Part shown: piece after piece, positions 34,972 to 42,033 of the stretch
Layout: every line of letters starts with the position of its first letter
Numbering within the stretch: the stretch's first letter is position 1
Virus record (IMG/VR): IMGVR_UViG_3300036801_000102
Coordinates: 1-64,000 of that record
Strand: one strand, 5' to 3'
DNA: 64,000 nt
DNA from: a virus
The notes under the pieces: generated by a model
The model's input: the letters and a program-made list of their open reading frames with translations, nothing else
Database searches by the model: none
Told to the model about the DNA's origin: nothing
Position numbers and translations under genes: made by a program

Positions 34972-34987
34972 TACTATGATCCTGTCT

Positions 34988-35440
34988 CTAGAATGGGATA
35001 ACATCATCTAGATCATCAGCCGCAGCCTTAGTTCTTTTTGATGCTGGCGTAGCAACACCAGGCGCCTTGATGTAATCCTGAATGATGTTCTTGGCTGCGT
35101 ATTCCTGTGTCGCCTTCTGCGTTGTGATCTTGCACAACCCAGTGCGGCCGATCATCTCATTGCTAATCAGGGTGCCCGTCTGATATTGCGGCAGCAGGCC
35201 GCACGAGGCAGCAAATCGGTGGACCTTCCATGCGGCTTTGTCAGTATTCACGAGGTAATCAAACACTAAGCGTCGGTTGCCAGTTTTGTCGAAAATCCAC
35301 ACCTCCAGCTCAGCCATATCGTTGCCTTGGCTGCTCTCCTTCTCAGTCGCATTGCGCACTTCGAAGTCGTAGGTCCCATCTGGCCATAGGTCGAGGGATC
35401 TGGCATTGGCTTCTTCTTCAGAAATGGGTATGAACCTCAG
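34988..35440 (-). CDS. DUF669-like recombination accessory protein with CTG start
   Basis: 150 residues if started at CTG 35440. The conserved N-terminal part typical of DUF669 ('RFIPISEEEA', 'WPDGTYDFEV', 'EKESSQGNDMAELEV', 'VFDYLV') is only included with this start. The first ATG/GTG-type start (GTG 35359) would cut it off. The CTG overlaps the TGA of the Sak4-like gene (CTGA), and AAGGA lies seven bases upstream. DUF669 proteins accompany phage single-strand annealing and RecA-like genes and may bind ssDNA. The acidic C-terminus 'DDLDDVIPF' resembles SSB tails. Confidence 0.7.
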   Translation of the reverse strand: MRFIPISEEEANARSLDLWPDGTYDFEVRNATEKESSQGNDMAELEVWIFDKTGNRRLVFDYLVNTDKAAWKVHRFAASCGLLPQYQTGTLISNEMIGRTGLCKITTQKATQEYAAKNIIQDYIKAPGVATPASKRTKAAADDLDDVIPF

Positions 35441-36351
35441 GACACGATCCTTTCTTGCATTTGCTTGATCATCGCTGCGACATGTTCAGTATGCATGTCC
35501 TCTATCTGTTCTGATTTGCCCTTCTTGAGACATGAGTCCAGCCATCCGTCTGGCATTTTTATACGTTCGTAAAGTTTGCTGAACTCAGTGAGTTGCTCCT
35601 CAGTAGCAGCGTCAAATACCTTTGCATCGCTTTCCATGATAGCTCGCCCATATCGATTAGCGAATTCCTCGTACGACCATGGGAAGGTTTCATTTTCAGG
35701 AAATCCCTTGAGACGTGTTTTTTTGATCCTAGCTAAGCGTTCCGGACCTGGGGTTGGTTTTGTAATATGCAGAGCAAGATTAAGAATGTACTCCAATTTT
35801 ATCCAACAATCGAATGTCTTCCCGATTGCTTCTCGTTTGCCATTAACAAAGCCGTACTCGTCTCGTTCATGAGCTATGAGAACAACATTCATATCTATTT
35901 TCTCTAGCCAATTCAAAATACGGCGCAGTTTGCGAGTTGCTGGTTTGTTTGATGCTCCGTATTCGTCTCGTTCATGAGCATTGTCCAGGCGTTCTTGCTC
36001 GTAAGAAACTTCGGTCCCAAAGAGATGAGAAACGCTGTCGATTACAAGTGTCTTGTACGGGTGTGGTTCTGCTGCTAGAGCTTGTATTTGCTCTAGCACT
36101 ACGGAAAAGTCATTACTACCTTGCTTTGGTCCAAGATATGCGCCGCCAGAATTGACTAGCTTGTCAATGTAATGCTTCTGATTTGCTCCTGCTTCGGTGT
36201 CAATGTAATAGCATTTTGGGAATTCCAAAGATGTCCAGGTTTTGCCTGCATTTGGACGCCCATATATTAGAATAACTGGTTTGCTGGGCTCTACAGAAGC
36301 AGGCTGAATAGCTTTCAGCCTACTTCGTGGCTTAATTAAACCATCAGGCAT
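35437..36351 (-). CDS. Sak4-like RecA-fold ATPase
   Basis: 304 residues. Walker A is 'GRPNAGKT' (31-38) and Walker B is within 'KTLVIDSVSHL'; the fold is a compact RecA core without the DNA repair domains of host RecA. Phage Sak4 proteins act in single-strand annealing, usually with an SSB partner, and the adjacent DUF669-like gene may be that partner. Lies in the early leftward block under the operator-controlled promoter. Confidence 0.75.
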   Translation of the reverse strand: MPDGLIKPRSRLKAIQPASVEPSKPVILIYGRPNAGKTWTSLEFPKCYYIDTEAGANQKHYIDKLVNSGGAYLGPKQGSNDFSVVLEQIQALAAEPHPYKTLVIDSVSHLFGTEVSYEQERLDNAHERDEYGASNKPATRKLRRILNWLEKIDMNVVLIAHERDEYGFVNGKREAIGKTFDCWIKLEYILNLALHITKPTPGPERLARIKKTRLKGFPENETFPWSYEEFANRYGRAIMESDAKVFDAATEEQLTEFSKLYERIKMPDGWLDSCLKKGKSEQIEDMHTEHVAAMIKQMQERIVS

Positions 36352-36388
36352 CGTCCTCCTCCCTCTCCTGCAACTGCAGAGACGACGG

Positions 36389-36907
36389 CTAGATCAGATC
36401 ACGCACAGAGCCGGACAGCCCCTGAATTCTGGCCAATGCGATACGCACACTTGTCAGCTTGCCGGCCTGCTTGACCTGTTCGGGCGTCATCTTCTGCGCT
36501 GTCTCCAGCGCCTCCGTTCCGATCGCTGCCTTGTCGACCTTCAGGCCGTCCTTCCGGGCACGATCGGTCAAATCCGCGGCAACCACTGCAGCAATAGCTT
36601 GCATCAGTAGCGTGGGCTCGCGGGACGATTTTGTTGCCGAATGCGGAGGCGCGCGCTTTGGAATTACAGCGCCGGTAAGAATATCACTCATAGAGGCACC
36701 ACGAACCAACAATGTGACCAATCCCTCCACTGCCAGATTACGCATTGGCAGTCGCTCGTCACTGAGGTAGATTAGTACAGTATCAGAGCCTTCCTCGCGC
36801 TCGATCAGTTTGTCTTCCACCACATAGTAGCGCCGCATGGGGGCGCGCTTTGCGGGCTCCGGAGCCGGTGTAGCCGGCGCATCTGCGTCTAGTGTTACGT
36901 CACTCAT
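36389..36907 (-). CDS. Hypothetical phage early protein
   Basis: 172 residues with AAAGGA eight bases before the ATG. The N-terminal 23 residues are Ala/Pro/Asp-rich. A folded part follows ('RRYYVVEDKLIEREEGSDTVLIYLSDERLPMRNLAVEGLVTLLVRG'), then basic helices. No family recognised. It precedes the Sak4-like gene and may belong to the recombination module. Confidence 0.55.
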   Translation of the reverse strand: MSDVTLDADAPATPAPEPAKRAPMRRYYVVEDKLIEREEGSDTVLIYLSDERLPMRNLAVEGLVTLLVRGASMSDILTGAVIPKRAPPHSATKSSREPTLLMQAIAAVVAADLTDRARKDGLKVDKAAIGTEALETAQKMTPEQVKQAGKLTSVRIALARIQGLSGSVRDLI

Positions 36908-36920
36908 TTTGGTATTCCTT

Positions 36921-37103
36921 TCAGTATATTAGTGCGACGGCAACGATGATCGCGCCGATCGCAAAGATGAGAAGATGCGCCATCCACAGTGGCGTTTGCT
37001 TGAACCGATAGGATTTCTTATCTTCCTCCCTGGCAATTAGCGCAACTGCACTGCTGACACGTAGTGATGCGCGCGGTACGTTGTCTTCAGCAGGTACGGT
37101 CAT
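36921..37103 (-). CDS. Small membrane protein
   Basis: 60 residues: a soluble N-terminus, then a single transmembrane segment at about 40-59 ('WMAHLLIFAIGAIIVAVALI'). Its start overlaps the upstream stop (ATGA). Function unknown; small early membrane proteins of temperate phages often act in superinfection exclusion, which cannot be shown here. Confidence 0.5.
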   Translation of the reverse strand: MTVPAEDNVPRASLRVSSAVALIAREEDKKSYRFKQTPLWMAHLLIFAIGAIIVAVALIY

Positions 37104-37294
37104 GCGATGAACGAGCAGACCAAATGATCAGTCCACCGATCGGCTGAGAGAGCGAGGTAGAACTCGTCTGCTGCCTCGCTGATCTGGAACATGCGGGATG
37201 CGACAATATCGTCGCCTCGCTCCAGTGCATCTTCAGCGTGCCTTTCAGCTATCGCCGCAATATACGGGATTTCATCTAGTATTTTGCAAAGCAT
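37100..37294 (-). CDS. Hypothetical early protein
   Basis: 64 residues from ATG 37294, whose codon overlaps the previous stop (TGATG); an earlier in-frame codon exists but coupling favours this start. Helical, with 'HAEDALERGDDIVASRMFQISEAADEFYLAL'. No family recognised. Confidence 0.5.
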   Translation of the reverse strand: MLCKILDEIPYIAAIAERHAEDALERGDDIVASRMFQISEAADEFYLALSADRWTDHLVCSFIA

Positions 37295-37518
37295 CAGTTG
37301 GGCTCCTTGTCCAGCCACTTGTTCATTTGGATAAACCACGTCCTACGATCTGGCCGGGCATCGTCGTCTAGATATAATGATGGCGGTTTCGGTGGGGTGA
37401 AGAACCACCACAACCACCGCAGCGACCACCACCGGAAGCTCTTGATATGAGCAAAGGACAGTGCCAGCCGTTTCACTTCGTAATCCTCAGCCTCTCCCCT
37501 CAGCATTCGTGACAGCAT
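37294..37518 (-). CDS. Hypothetical Trp-rich protein
   Basis: 74 residues with an aromatic cluster 'FRWWSLRWLWWFF' flanked by Pro, then 'YLDDDARPDRRTWFIQMNKWLDKEP'. The cluster could be an amphipathic or membrane-associated helix. Translationally coupled to the following gene. No family recognised. Confidence 0.5.
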   Translation of the reverse strand: MLSRMLRGEAEDYEVKRLALSFAHIKSFRWWSLRWLWWFFTPPKPPSLYLDDDARPDRRTWFIQMNKWLDKEPN

Positions 37519-37583
37519 GACAACCCCCTAAACGAGATGGAGCACGGCAGTGCAATGCGTGGTGTAGCGCGGGCGACAGTATT

Positions 37584-37691
37584 TCAGGACAAAATCCCAA
37601 CGAGATGGAGGGCGCCGTAAAGCGCAAACCAACATACAGCGCTGAGAAGGAGTGCAAGCATTACATCTCGCCAGAGCCAGTGATGAAACAT
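37584..37691 (-). CDS. Candidate 35-residue membrane peptide
   Basis: ATG 37691 is preceded by GGGAG at eight bases. The product is one hydrophobic helix ('VMLALLLSAVCWFALYGALHLVG') after a short His/Trp-rich start. The spacing between flanking genes and the ribosome site argue for a real microprotein. Confidence 0.45.
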   Translation of the reverse strand: MFHHWLWRDVMLALLLSAVCWFALYGALHLVGILS

Positions 37692-37727
37692 CACACGCTA
37701 CTCCCACCATGTCGGAATGAACTTCAT

Positions 37728-38561
37728 TTATACTGCGCTCCGTGCCGCTTCGATCATGGAAACTAGTCTGGTGTTTTGTGCGACCCTTGCGGCGGCGTAT
37801 GCGGCGGCCCATGCGACGGCGCTTGCGGCGTCCCATGAGGCGTCCCTCGCGGCGGCATCTGCGGCGGCGTATGCGGCGGCGTATGCGGCGGCCCCTGCGG
37901 CGGCCCGTACGGCGACACGTGCGGCGACCCCTGCGGCGTCTGCGGCGGCCTGTGCGGCGTCTGCGGCGGCCTGTGCGGTGACACGTGCGGCGGCTGCGGT
38001 GGCCCGTGCGGCGGCGTATGCGACGGCGTCTGCGGCGGCCCATGCGGTGACACGTGCGGCGGCTGCGGTGGCCCGTGCGGCGACACGTGCGGCGACCCCT
38101 GCGGCGTCTACGGCGGCCTGTGCGGCCCATGTGGCGGCCCATGTGGCGTCTGCGGCGGTCCCTGCGGTCCGTGCTGCGACGAGCGCCGCGAATCTTTTAG
38201 ATTCGTCACCTGTTTCTAAATACTTCCGCATCACATCTGGCATGTTCCACAAATGCGCTACATCTAGCGCGCACTGGCGAGCGAATTGGCGCAGAACATC
38301 CGTTGCATCGAAACGCCAGAGAATGCGGCGCCTTGTGGAAACAAGCTTGTCGTCTCTCTCGATAATCTCTCCATCACATTCGACGTAACAGAGCGTGGTT
38401 CCTGGAGCGTATTGCAGCGCATCGATTAAGCGGCGCGATCCATGAAAGCCTCGCTCGCAAGGCACAATCGGTGGTTCAATCTCTAGCCACTCGCCATCTG
38501 GCGGAATTGGATCGCCATTGCGTAGTATTTCGCCGACAAAGTGCCACGCTAGAATTGACAT
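37728..38561 (-). CDS. Alanine-rich repeat protein with N-terminal DUF7666-like domain
   Basis: 277 residues from ATG 38561, whose codon overlaps the upstream stop (TAATG). Residues about 1-125 form a folded domain: 'LAWHFVGEILRNGDPIPP', 'PPIVPCERGFHGS', 'ALQYAPGTTLCYVE', 'LWRFDATDVLRQFARQCALDVAHLW' and 'YLETGDESKR'. The rest (about 130-265) is over half Ala in A-A-x-A-A steps, a continuous helix. The order 'folded domain plus Ala helix' occurs in phage and bacterial proteins annotated DUF7666 (from memory). Function unknown. The repetitive DNA gives long arginine-rich shadow frames. Confidence 0.7.
   Translation of the reverse strand: MSILAWHFVGEILRNGDPIPPDGEWLEIEPPIVPCERGFHGSRRLIDALQYAPGTTLCYVECDGEIIERDDKLVSTRRRILWRFDATDVLRQFARQCALDVAHLWNMPDVMRKYLETGDESKRFAALVAARTAGTAADATWAATWAAQAAVDAAGVAARVAARATAAAARVTAWAAADAVAYAAARATAAAARVTAQAAADAAQAAADAAGVAARVAVRAAAGAAAYAAAYAAADAAARDASWDAASAVAWAAAYAAARVAQNTRLVSMIEAARSAV
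37790..38170. repeat. GCG-rich imperfect tandem repeats inside the alanine-rich gene
   Basis: Successive short units built on GCGGCG and TGCGGC run through the C-terminal half of the gene. The longest exact copy is 40 bases (37974-38013 and 38043-38082), with a 69-base (23-codon) period, so repeats preserve frame. Slippage or unequal recombination should change the number of units. Confidence 0.7.
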
Positions 38562-38845
38562 TATCCTGTGCCCCACCATGTCGGGATGAACTTCAGCGCT
38601 GCCTCAAGCCGCTCGCGCGACGAGCGCTGCTCTTCCCATTGGCGCCACTCGATCGTCAGCAGCTCATTGTGCTGCCGTCGCAACTGACGCAGGATAGCCA
38701 GCACACTGGTCCGTCGCTCTATATACTGAGCTTGAGTGCAGGCGCCGTGGTTTCGCAGCCGCCACTCCATCGCCGCACAGTCCTGTGCACGATCCAGAGC
38801 GGCGCCACATTGCGCGAGGCGGAGATGGCGCTGAGAGGCGTTCAG
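38561..38845 (-). CDS. Small helical early protein, start uncertain
   Basis: 94 residues if started at CTG 38845, which overlaps the TGA of the upstream gene (CTGA); otherwise 69 residues from ATG 38770. Sequence between the two starts is helical and amphipathic ('LAQCGAALDRAQDCAAMEW'), favouring the longer form. The rest is charged helix. Its stop overlaps the start of the alanine-rich gene. No family recognised. Confidence 0.45.
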   Translation of the reverse strand: MNASQRHLRLAQCGAALDRAQDCAAMEWRLRNHGACTQAQYIERRTSVLAILRQLRRQHNELLTIEWRQWEEQRSSRERLEAALKFIPTWWGTG

Positions 38846-39126
38846 GAGCTTCGGCGATTGCGATATCCGCCCGCCGCAGCTGCCGTTCGCTCCATCATAT
38901 TTATGAGATTCCTCAATATTTCCTTCGCAGCCGGTGGTAATCTCGGCGTCTCTGCTGCCATTTTGGCCATTCGTAATGCATCCTGATACGATTCTACTAA
39001 ACTGCGCCATGTCATCGCGCGCTGGGGACCTCTGGCCATCTTGATGTTCTCTTTGCGAATGCACCCGCTCACTGGCGGAATTTGCGTTTGATGAATTTTT
39101 ACCGGCGTTGTCTCTTGCGCCGTCAT
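38842..39126 (-). CDS. First leftward early gene, small helical protein
   Basis: 94 residues from ATG 39126; ATG 39039 (65 residues, beginning 'MARGPQRAMTWRSL') is an alternative. 'WRSLVESYQDALRMAKMAA' and 'AAKEILRNLINMMERTAAAAG' are helices. Neither start has a strong ribosome site. It is the first gene downstream of the operator-controlled leftward promoter. Confidence 0.5.
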   Translation of the reverse strand: MTAQETTPVKIHQTQIPPVSGCIRKENIKMARGPQRAMTWRSLVESYQDALRMAKMAAETPRLPPAAKEILRNLINMMERTAAAAGGYRNRRSS

Positions 39127-39250
39127 GGCATGTTACCGCTATATGAACGCTGCCGTTCGCGTCCCATGAGCGGTCGCCAAAATGATCCGTGCCGTTCGAA
39201 GGAAAGGCGAAGTGCCTATGTGTCACGACAGTTCCTCCAGATCGGAGGAG

Positions 39251-39304
39251 ATATTGGGGGCTATTAGCCCCCGTGTCAATGACAAATCGGGGCGCATTGC
39301 CCCC
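39251..39304 (-). promoter_or_regulatory. Leftward early promoter with two operators
   Basis: Read on the minus strand: TTGACA (39274-39279), a 17-base spacer and CAATAT (39251-39256). The spacer is almost entirely the inverted repeat GGGGGC-TAATA-GCCCCC (39256-39272). A second copy, GGGGGC-AATGC-GCCCCG on the same strand, lies just upstream at 39288-39304. A bound repressor would occlude the promoter directly, as in lambda OL/PL. Confidence 0.7.
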
Positions 39305-39356
39305 GCCGAGAGAATTATCCTGCTGAAAGTGCCTTAGATGGCAGTTACAAAGAGGC

Positions 39357-39749
39357 CTAGGCTTTCTTGTGAGAACGTCCGAGTTTCGTGGGCATCCGAG
39401 ATGTGCTCTCGGGATCGTCCCTGCCATGAATGTGTGAGGAAGGCTCGGGTCCTATCAATTCAGGATGCAGGTGTCCTAGCAATGCTGCCAGTTCTCCATC
39501 TATACCTCGCATACGGCCAAGAAGTATGTAGTCTGGTGTTATCCGTAGTCTGTGACTAATCTCAAGGATGCTAAAGATAGAAGGCGGCCTGCGGCCACTT
39601 TCAATGTCGCGAATAGTGGAGCGATCCACACCCATGCTTCGTGCGAACTCAGCTCTATTAGGCTCAACCAGCTCACGAGCCCAACGAATGCGTCGGCCAA
39701 CTCCCCGCGCGATCTCTGAATAAGCGTCAGGTCGAGGTCGGTTGGCCAT
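39357..39749 (-). CDS. CI-like repressor, XRE family
   Basis: 130 residues from ATG 39749. An XRE helix-turn-helix spans about 18-77 ('IRWARELVEPNRAEFARSMGVDRSTIRDIESGRRPPSIFSILEIS'). The C-terminus is short, with no S24 peptidase motif, so induction by RecA-mediated self-cleavage is not expected. The ATG lies six bases after the candidate -10 TATACC, so the mRNA is probably leaderless, as with lambda PRM-cI. Operators flank it on both sides. Confidence 0.75.
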   Translation of the reverse strand: MANRPRPDAYSEIARGVGRRIRWARELVEPNRAEFARSMGVDRSTIRDIESGRRPPSIFSILEISHRLRITPDYILLGRMRGIDGELAALLGHLHPELIGPEPSSHIHGRDDPESTSRMPTKLGRSHKKA

Positions 39750-39755
39750 GCTCCT

Positions 39756-39784
39756 GGTATAGGGGCGAGAACACCCCTCCTGCG
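39756..39784 (-). promoter_or_regulatory. Repressor maintenance promoter with degenerate operator
   Basis: Minus strand: -10 TATACC (39756-39761) preceded by a 17-base spacer holding AGGGGTG-TTCTC-GCCCC, a weaker match to the 17-base operator. The -35 position (CGCAGG) is poor, as in lambda PRM. The ATG of the repressor follows six bases after the -10, implying a leaderless transcript. Confidence 0.5.
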
Positions 39785-39800
39785 CGGGGCGAATTCCAAC

Positions 39801-39829
39801 TTGACTTGGGGGCGTAGTGCCCCCACCAT
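39801..39829 (+). promoter_or_regulatory. Rightward early promoter with operator
   Basis: TTGACT (39801-39806), a 17-base spacer and CACCAT (39824-39829). The spacer contains the operator GGGGGC-GTAGT-GCCCCC (39808-39824), in the same register as in the leftward promoter. Transcription starting six or seven bases past the -10 would begin at or next to ATG 39837. Confidence 0.6.
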
Positions 39830-39836
39830 GTTGGAT

Positions 39837-40064
39837 ATGGACAACCTGCACGCTGAGGTTATTCGGCAGATCGGAGGCAGAGCCTATCTCGCCGGAGTCC
39901 TTTGTCTCCAGGTTGAGACCGTCAAGAGCTGGCAAAAGCGGGGCATCCCGGCGCGCTACTGGCATCGAGTCATAGAACTTGCTGCTCTCAAGCTCCCCAA
40001 TCTAACTTTTGATGATCTGGATCGCACGAAGCCAACCGCCGTCAGAAACGAGACTGTGGTGTGA
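39837..40064 (+). CDS. Cro-like helix-turn-helix protein
   Basis: 75 residues from ATG 39837; an in-frame ATG at 39828 lies inside the predicted -10. 'HAEVIRQIGGRAYLAGVLCLQVETVKSWQKRGIPARYWHRVIELA' is a YdaS/Cro-type DNA-binding domain. First gene of the rightward early operon, divergent from the repressor and probably translated from a leaderless mRNA, since no ribosome site fits between the operator and the ATG. Confidence 0.7.
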   Translation: MDNLHAEVIRQIGGRAYLAGVLCLQVETVKSWQKRGIPARYWHRVIELAALKLPNLTFDDLDRTKPTAVRNETVV

Positions 40065-40117
40065 TGATCCATCCAACCCCATGCTGCTTCTTCGCCCCCC
40101 GAGGAGGCACATCCGCG

Positions 40118-40197
40118 GCGTCACGCGGAACTGTGACGCAAGGTTCCTCCCGAACCTACAAACTCGGCGACAGGAAGCCTCACCTGTCGCCGCTTTT
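40118..40197 (+). terminator. Early leader with three hairpins ending in a terminator
   Basis: In the 195-base gap after cro: GCGTCAC-N8-GTGACGC (40118-40139), AGGTTC-N5-GAACCT (40141-40157) and GGCGACAGG-N8-CCTGTCGCC (40166-40191) followed by GCTTTTG. The last is a classical intrinsic terminator. The upstream hairpins could serve an antitermination or attenuation mechanism like lambda tR1/nut; no antiterminator gene was recognised. Confidence 0.65.
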
Positions 40198-40259
40198 GTT
40201 CTCCCTTCCGGTCGATCCTCGCGCTTCCTCGACAGCCAACATGGGAGAAACACCTTACA

Positions 40260-40640
40260 ATGTCTTGGAATAAGACACTCCAAATCGAAAATGATACGGC
40301 GCGAGAGGCGGTCCTGGTCGGGCTACTGGAGTTACGCAGGGCCGGGTTCAATACCGAAGCGGCAATTGAGACCATTGCACCACTATACGGCATATCGAAA
40401 CGTAAAATCAGATCAATTGTGTTCAAAGAGCCATTCATACTGCATGCGGACCAACTAGAGGGCATCAAATGGGGCAAAATCAGAACACTCCGATGGCTCT
40501 CTGAGCATTACCGAAGGCTTGCCGACTGTTGGGAGTCGGCGGCGGATATCGACGCAATGGAAAAGCATGGGCAAAAGCAATTCCGGGAAACAATGAAATG
40601 GCCAAGGATGCACTGGACCACGCAAGAGAATGCCGCCTGA
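40260..40640 (+). CDS. Early protein with possible helix-turn-helix
   Basis: 126 residues. 'NTEAAIETIAPLYGISKRKIRSIVFKEPF' resembles a helix-turn-helix; the rest is helical and basic. First gene after the early terminator, a place where delayed-early regulators are found, but no known antiterminator family is recognised. Overlaps the next gene by 43 bases. Confidence 0.55.
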   Translation: MSWNKTLQIENDTAREAVLVGLLELRRAGFNTEAAIETIAPLYGISKRKIRSIVFKEPFILHADQLEGIKWGKIRTLRWLSEHYRRLADCWESAADIDAMEKHGQKQFRETMKWPRMHWTTQENAA

Positions 40641-40792
40641 AGGCTGCTGAACTAGACACTATCTGCGACGCAGAAGAAACCAAGCTACGCAAAGACGAGA
40701 GGCAACGCCTGACGCAGGGTGTGCTGGTGGGTCTCGCTATTGTTGTCGGCCTTTGGGCGCTGTTTGCCGGCCTGGTCTGGCTAGGCATCTAG
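40598..40792 (+). CDS. Small tail-anchored membrane protein
   Basis: 64 residues from ATG 40598; GGGA lies about ten bases upstream. A charged helix (about 1-38, 'ARECRLKAAELDTICDAEETKLRKDERQRL') is followed by one transmembrane segment to the C-terminus. Function unknown. Confidence 0.55.
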   Translation: MAKDALDHARECRLKAAELDTICDAEETKLRKDERQRLTQGVLVGLAIVVGLWALFAGLVWLGI

Positions 40793-40871
40793 AAAATGCA
40801 CTGGTACAAACGTCTTTGCCTATGGCTTGTACACCGGCGTGCACTGCGGTACGTGCGAAAGCTGTTGCGCC

Positions 40872-41330
40872 GTGGGTAACGGTCGCCGTGTATGGACCCC
40901 CGAAGGGGATGCACAGCTAACCAAGTTGTGGAATCTGACCGGCTCTGAAAAGTTGTCGTGCGATCAGATTGGCAAACGTCTCGGCAGAACCAAAAGCATG
41001 GTGGTCGGTCGAGCCCATCGTCTCAATCTGCCGAAGCGGCCATCGCCCATCATTTACAAGAATGGCAAGCCACCAGGACCAAAAGCAGCAAGGGTTCATT
41101 CGTCATCGAAGTCCTTGCCACAACTCACCAGTCTCATTGCCGCCGCTCCGCCTCGTCCATCTCCACCTCCACCTCGTCTGTCTAGCGGTCGTGTTATCTC
41201 CTGCTGCTGGCCGATAGGCCAGCCTGGAGCAGACGACTTCCGTTTTTGCGAGATCCCATCAGAGCCTAATGGCGTCTACTGCACAACTCACGCCACCCTA
41301 GCGTACATACGGGCGCACATACGCAAGTGA
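40872..41330 (+). CDS. gcrA: GcrA-family cell-cycle regulator
   Basis: 152 residues from GTG 40872; the frame is open back to a TTG at 40827, which would add a Cys-rich stretch not typical of GcrA. 'WTPEGDAQLTKLWN' and 'LSCDQIGKRLGRTKSMVVGRAHRLNLPKRPSPI' are the conserved GcrA DNA-binding domain. A Pro/Ser linker leads to the C-terminal 'CCWPIGQPG..DFRFCEI...GVYCTTHATLAY', the sigma70-contact domain with its Cys/His pattern. Chromosomal GcrA activates promoters at GANTC sites methylated by CcrM in alphaproteobacteria. No CcrM-like methyltransferase was found in the window. Confidence 0.85.
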   Translation: MGNGRRVWTPEGDAQLTKLWNLTGSEKLSCDQIGKRLGRTKSMVVGRAHRLNLPKRPSPIIYKNGKPPGPKAARVHSSSKSLPQLTSLIAAAPPRPSPPPPRLSSGRVISCCWPIGQPGADDFRFCEIPSEPNGVYCTTHATLAYIRAHIRK

Positions 41331-41569
41331 GATGCAACATGAAGCGAAGTCACGATGTAAAACGCGACGCCCTTTGCAAAACAATGCGTGCCGAACGCGC
41401 CGCACGAGGGGCAGCAACTGTCATCTATATCCGAAAAGGCATTGCAGTTGAAGCTGCTCCACGCAGCCTACGAGACGCGATCCCACCAGAAGTCCTGCAC
41501 CGAGGGCGCGAACTCAACGAAATGATGCACACGCCCTTTTGCATGTGGCCCAAAGAATGGACAAAGTGA
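41327..41569 (+). CDS. Hypothetical early protein
   Basis: 80 residues from GTG 41327 (overlapping the gcrA stop) or 76 from ATG 41339. Basic N-terminal half, then 'GIAVEAAPRSLRDAIPPEVLHRGRELNEM'. No family recognised. Overlaps the rusA start. Confidence 0.5.
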   Translation: MRCNMKRSHDVKRDALCKTMRAERAARGAATVIYIRKGIAVEAAPRSLRDAIPPEVLHRGRELNEMMHTPFCMWPKEWTK

Positions 41570-42033
41570 CACAACAACCTACTATCGTCCTGCATCTGCC
41601 TATTCCGCCCAGTATCAATAAGCTCTGGGCGAATAGTCCAGGCAAACCGCGAGTTCGTAGCTCAGCATATCGCGCGTGGATCATCGAAGCAGGCTGGGAA
41701 GCGCGAACGCAACTAGTCGGCGTTCCAACTATCGCCGGCACATTCGATGCCCTGATCTCAGTGCCAGTATCATCGCGCCGAGATCGCGACTCATGGTCCA
41801 AATCACTGTTCGATCTATGTCAACACGTCGGTGCGATCCGTAATGATAGCGGATTGCGAAGCTATTCAGTGATTGGTGACGATCGTACCGACTGCATGGT
41901 GGCATTATGGGATACAGGCGGCCCCGAACAACGCGCACCAAAAATATTCCGAATGTCAGCTAAGCCACGATCGAGTCAGCCAACGCTTTCGCAGATCACC
42001 CGCGCAGAAGCCGCTCGCAGGCTGCCGCGATGA
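41557..42033 (+). CDS. rusA: RusA-like Holliday junction resolvase
   Basis: 158 residues from ATG 41557. 'LHLPIPPSINKLWANSPGKPRVRSSAYRAW' is the RusA start. Metal-binding Asp residues are expected at 'RRDRDSWSKSLFDLC' (Asp76, Asp78, Lys82, Asp86) and 'RNDSGL' (Asp97), in the family order. RusA cleaves four-way junctions during phage recombination and replication. Shares four bases with the next gene. Confidence 0.75.
   Translation: MDKVTQQPTIVLHLPIPPSINKLWANSPGKPRVRSSAYRAWIIEAGWEARTQLVGVPTIAGTFDALISVPVSSRRDRDSWSKSLFDLCQHVGAIRNDSGLRSYSVIGDDRTDCMVALWDTGGPEQRAPKIFRMSAKPRSSQPTLSQITRAEAARRLPR

Noticed and set aside
37528-38142. 204-codon arginine-rich minus-strand frame and matching plus-strand frames
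   Set aside because: Artefact of the GCG-rich repeats of the alanine-rich gene read out of frame.
37790-38170. CRISPR-like array
   Set aside because: Repeats are coding, contiguous and of one composition, without unique spacers or a leader.
38846-39427. N-terminal part of a 288-codon minus-strand frame
   Set aside because: Overlaps the 38842-39126 gene and the operator region; product lacks coding character until the CTG at 38845.
40061-40273. 70-codon frame between cro and 40260
   Set aside because: It covers the hairpin leader and terminator, and its product is Pro/Ser-rich without a family; no ribosome site.
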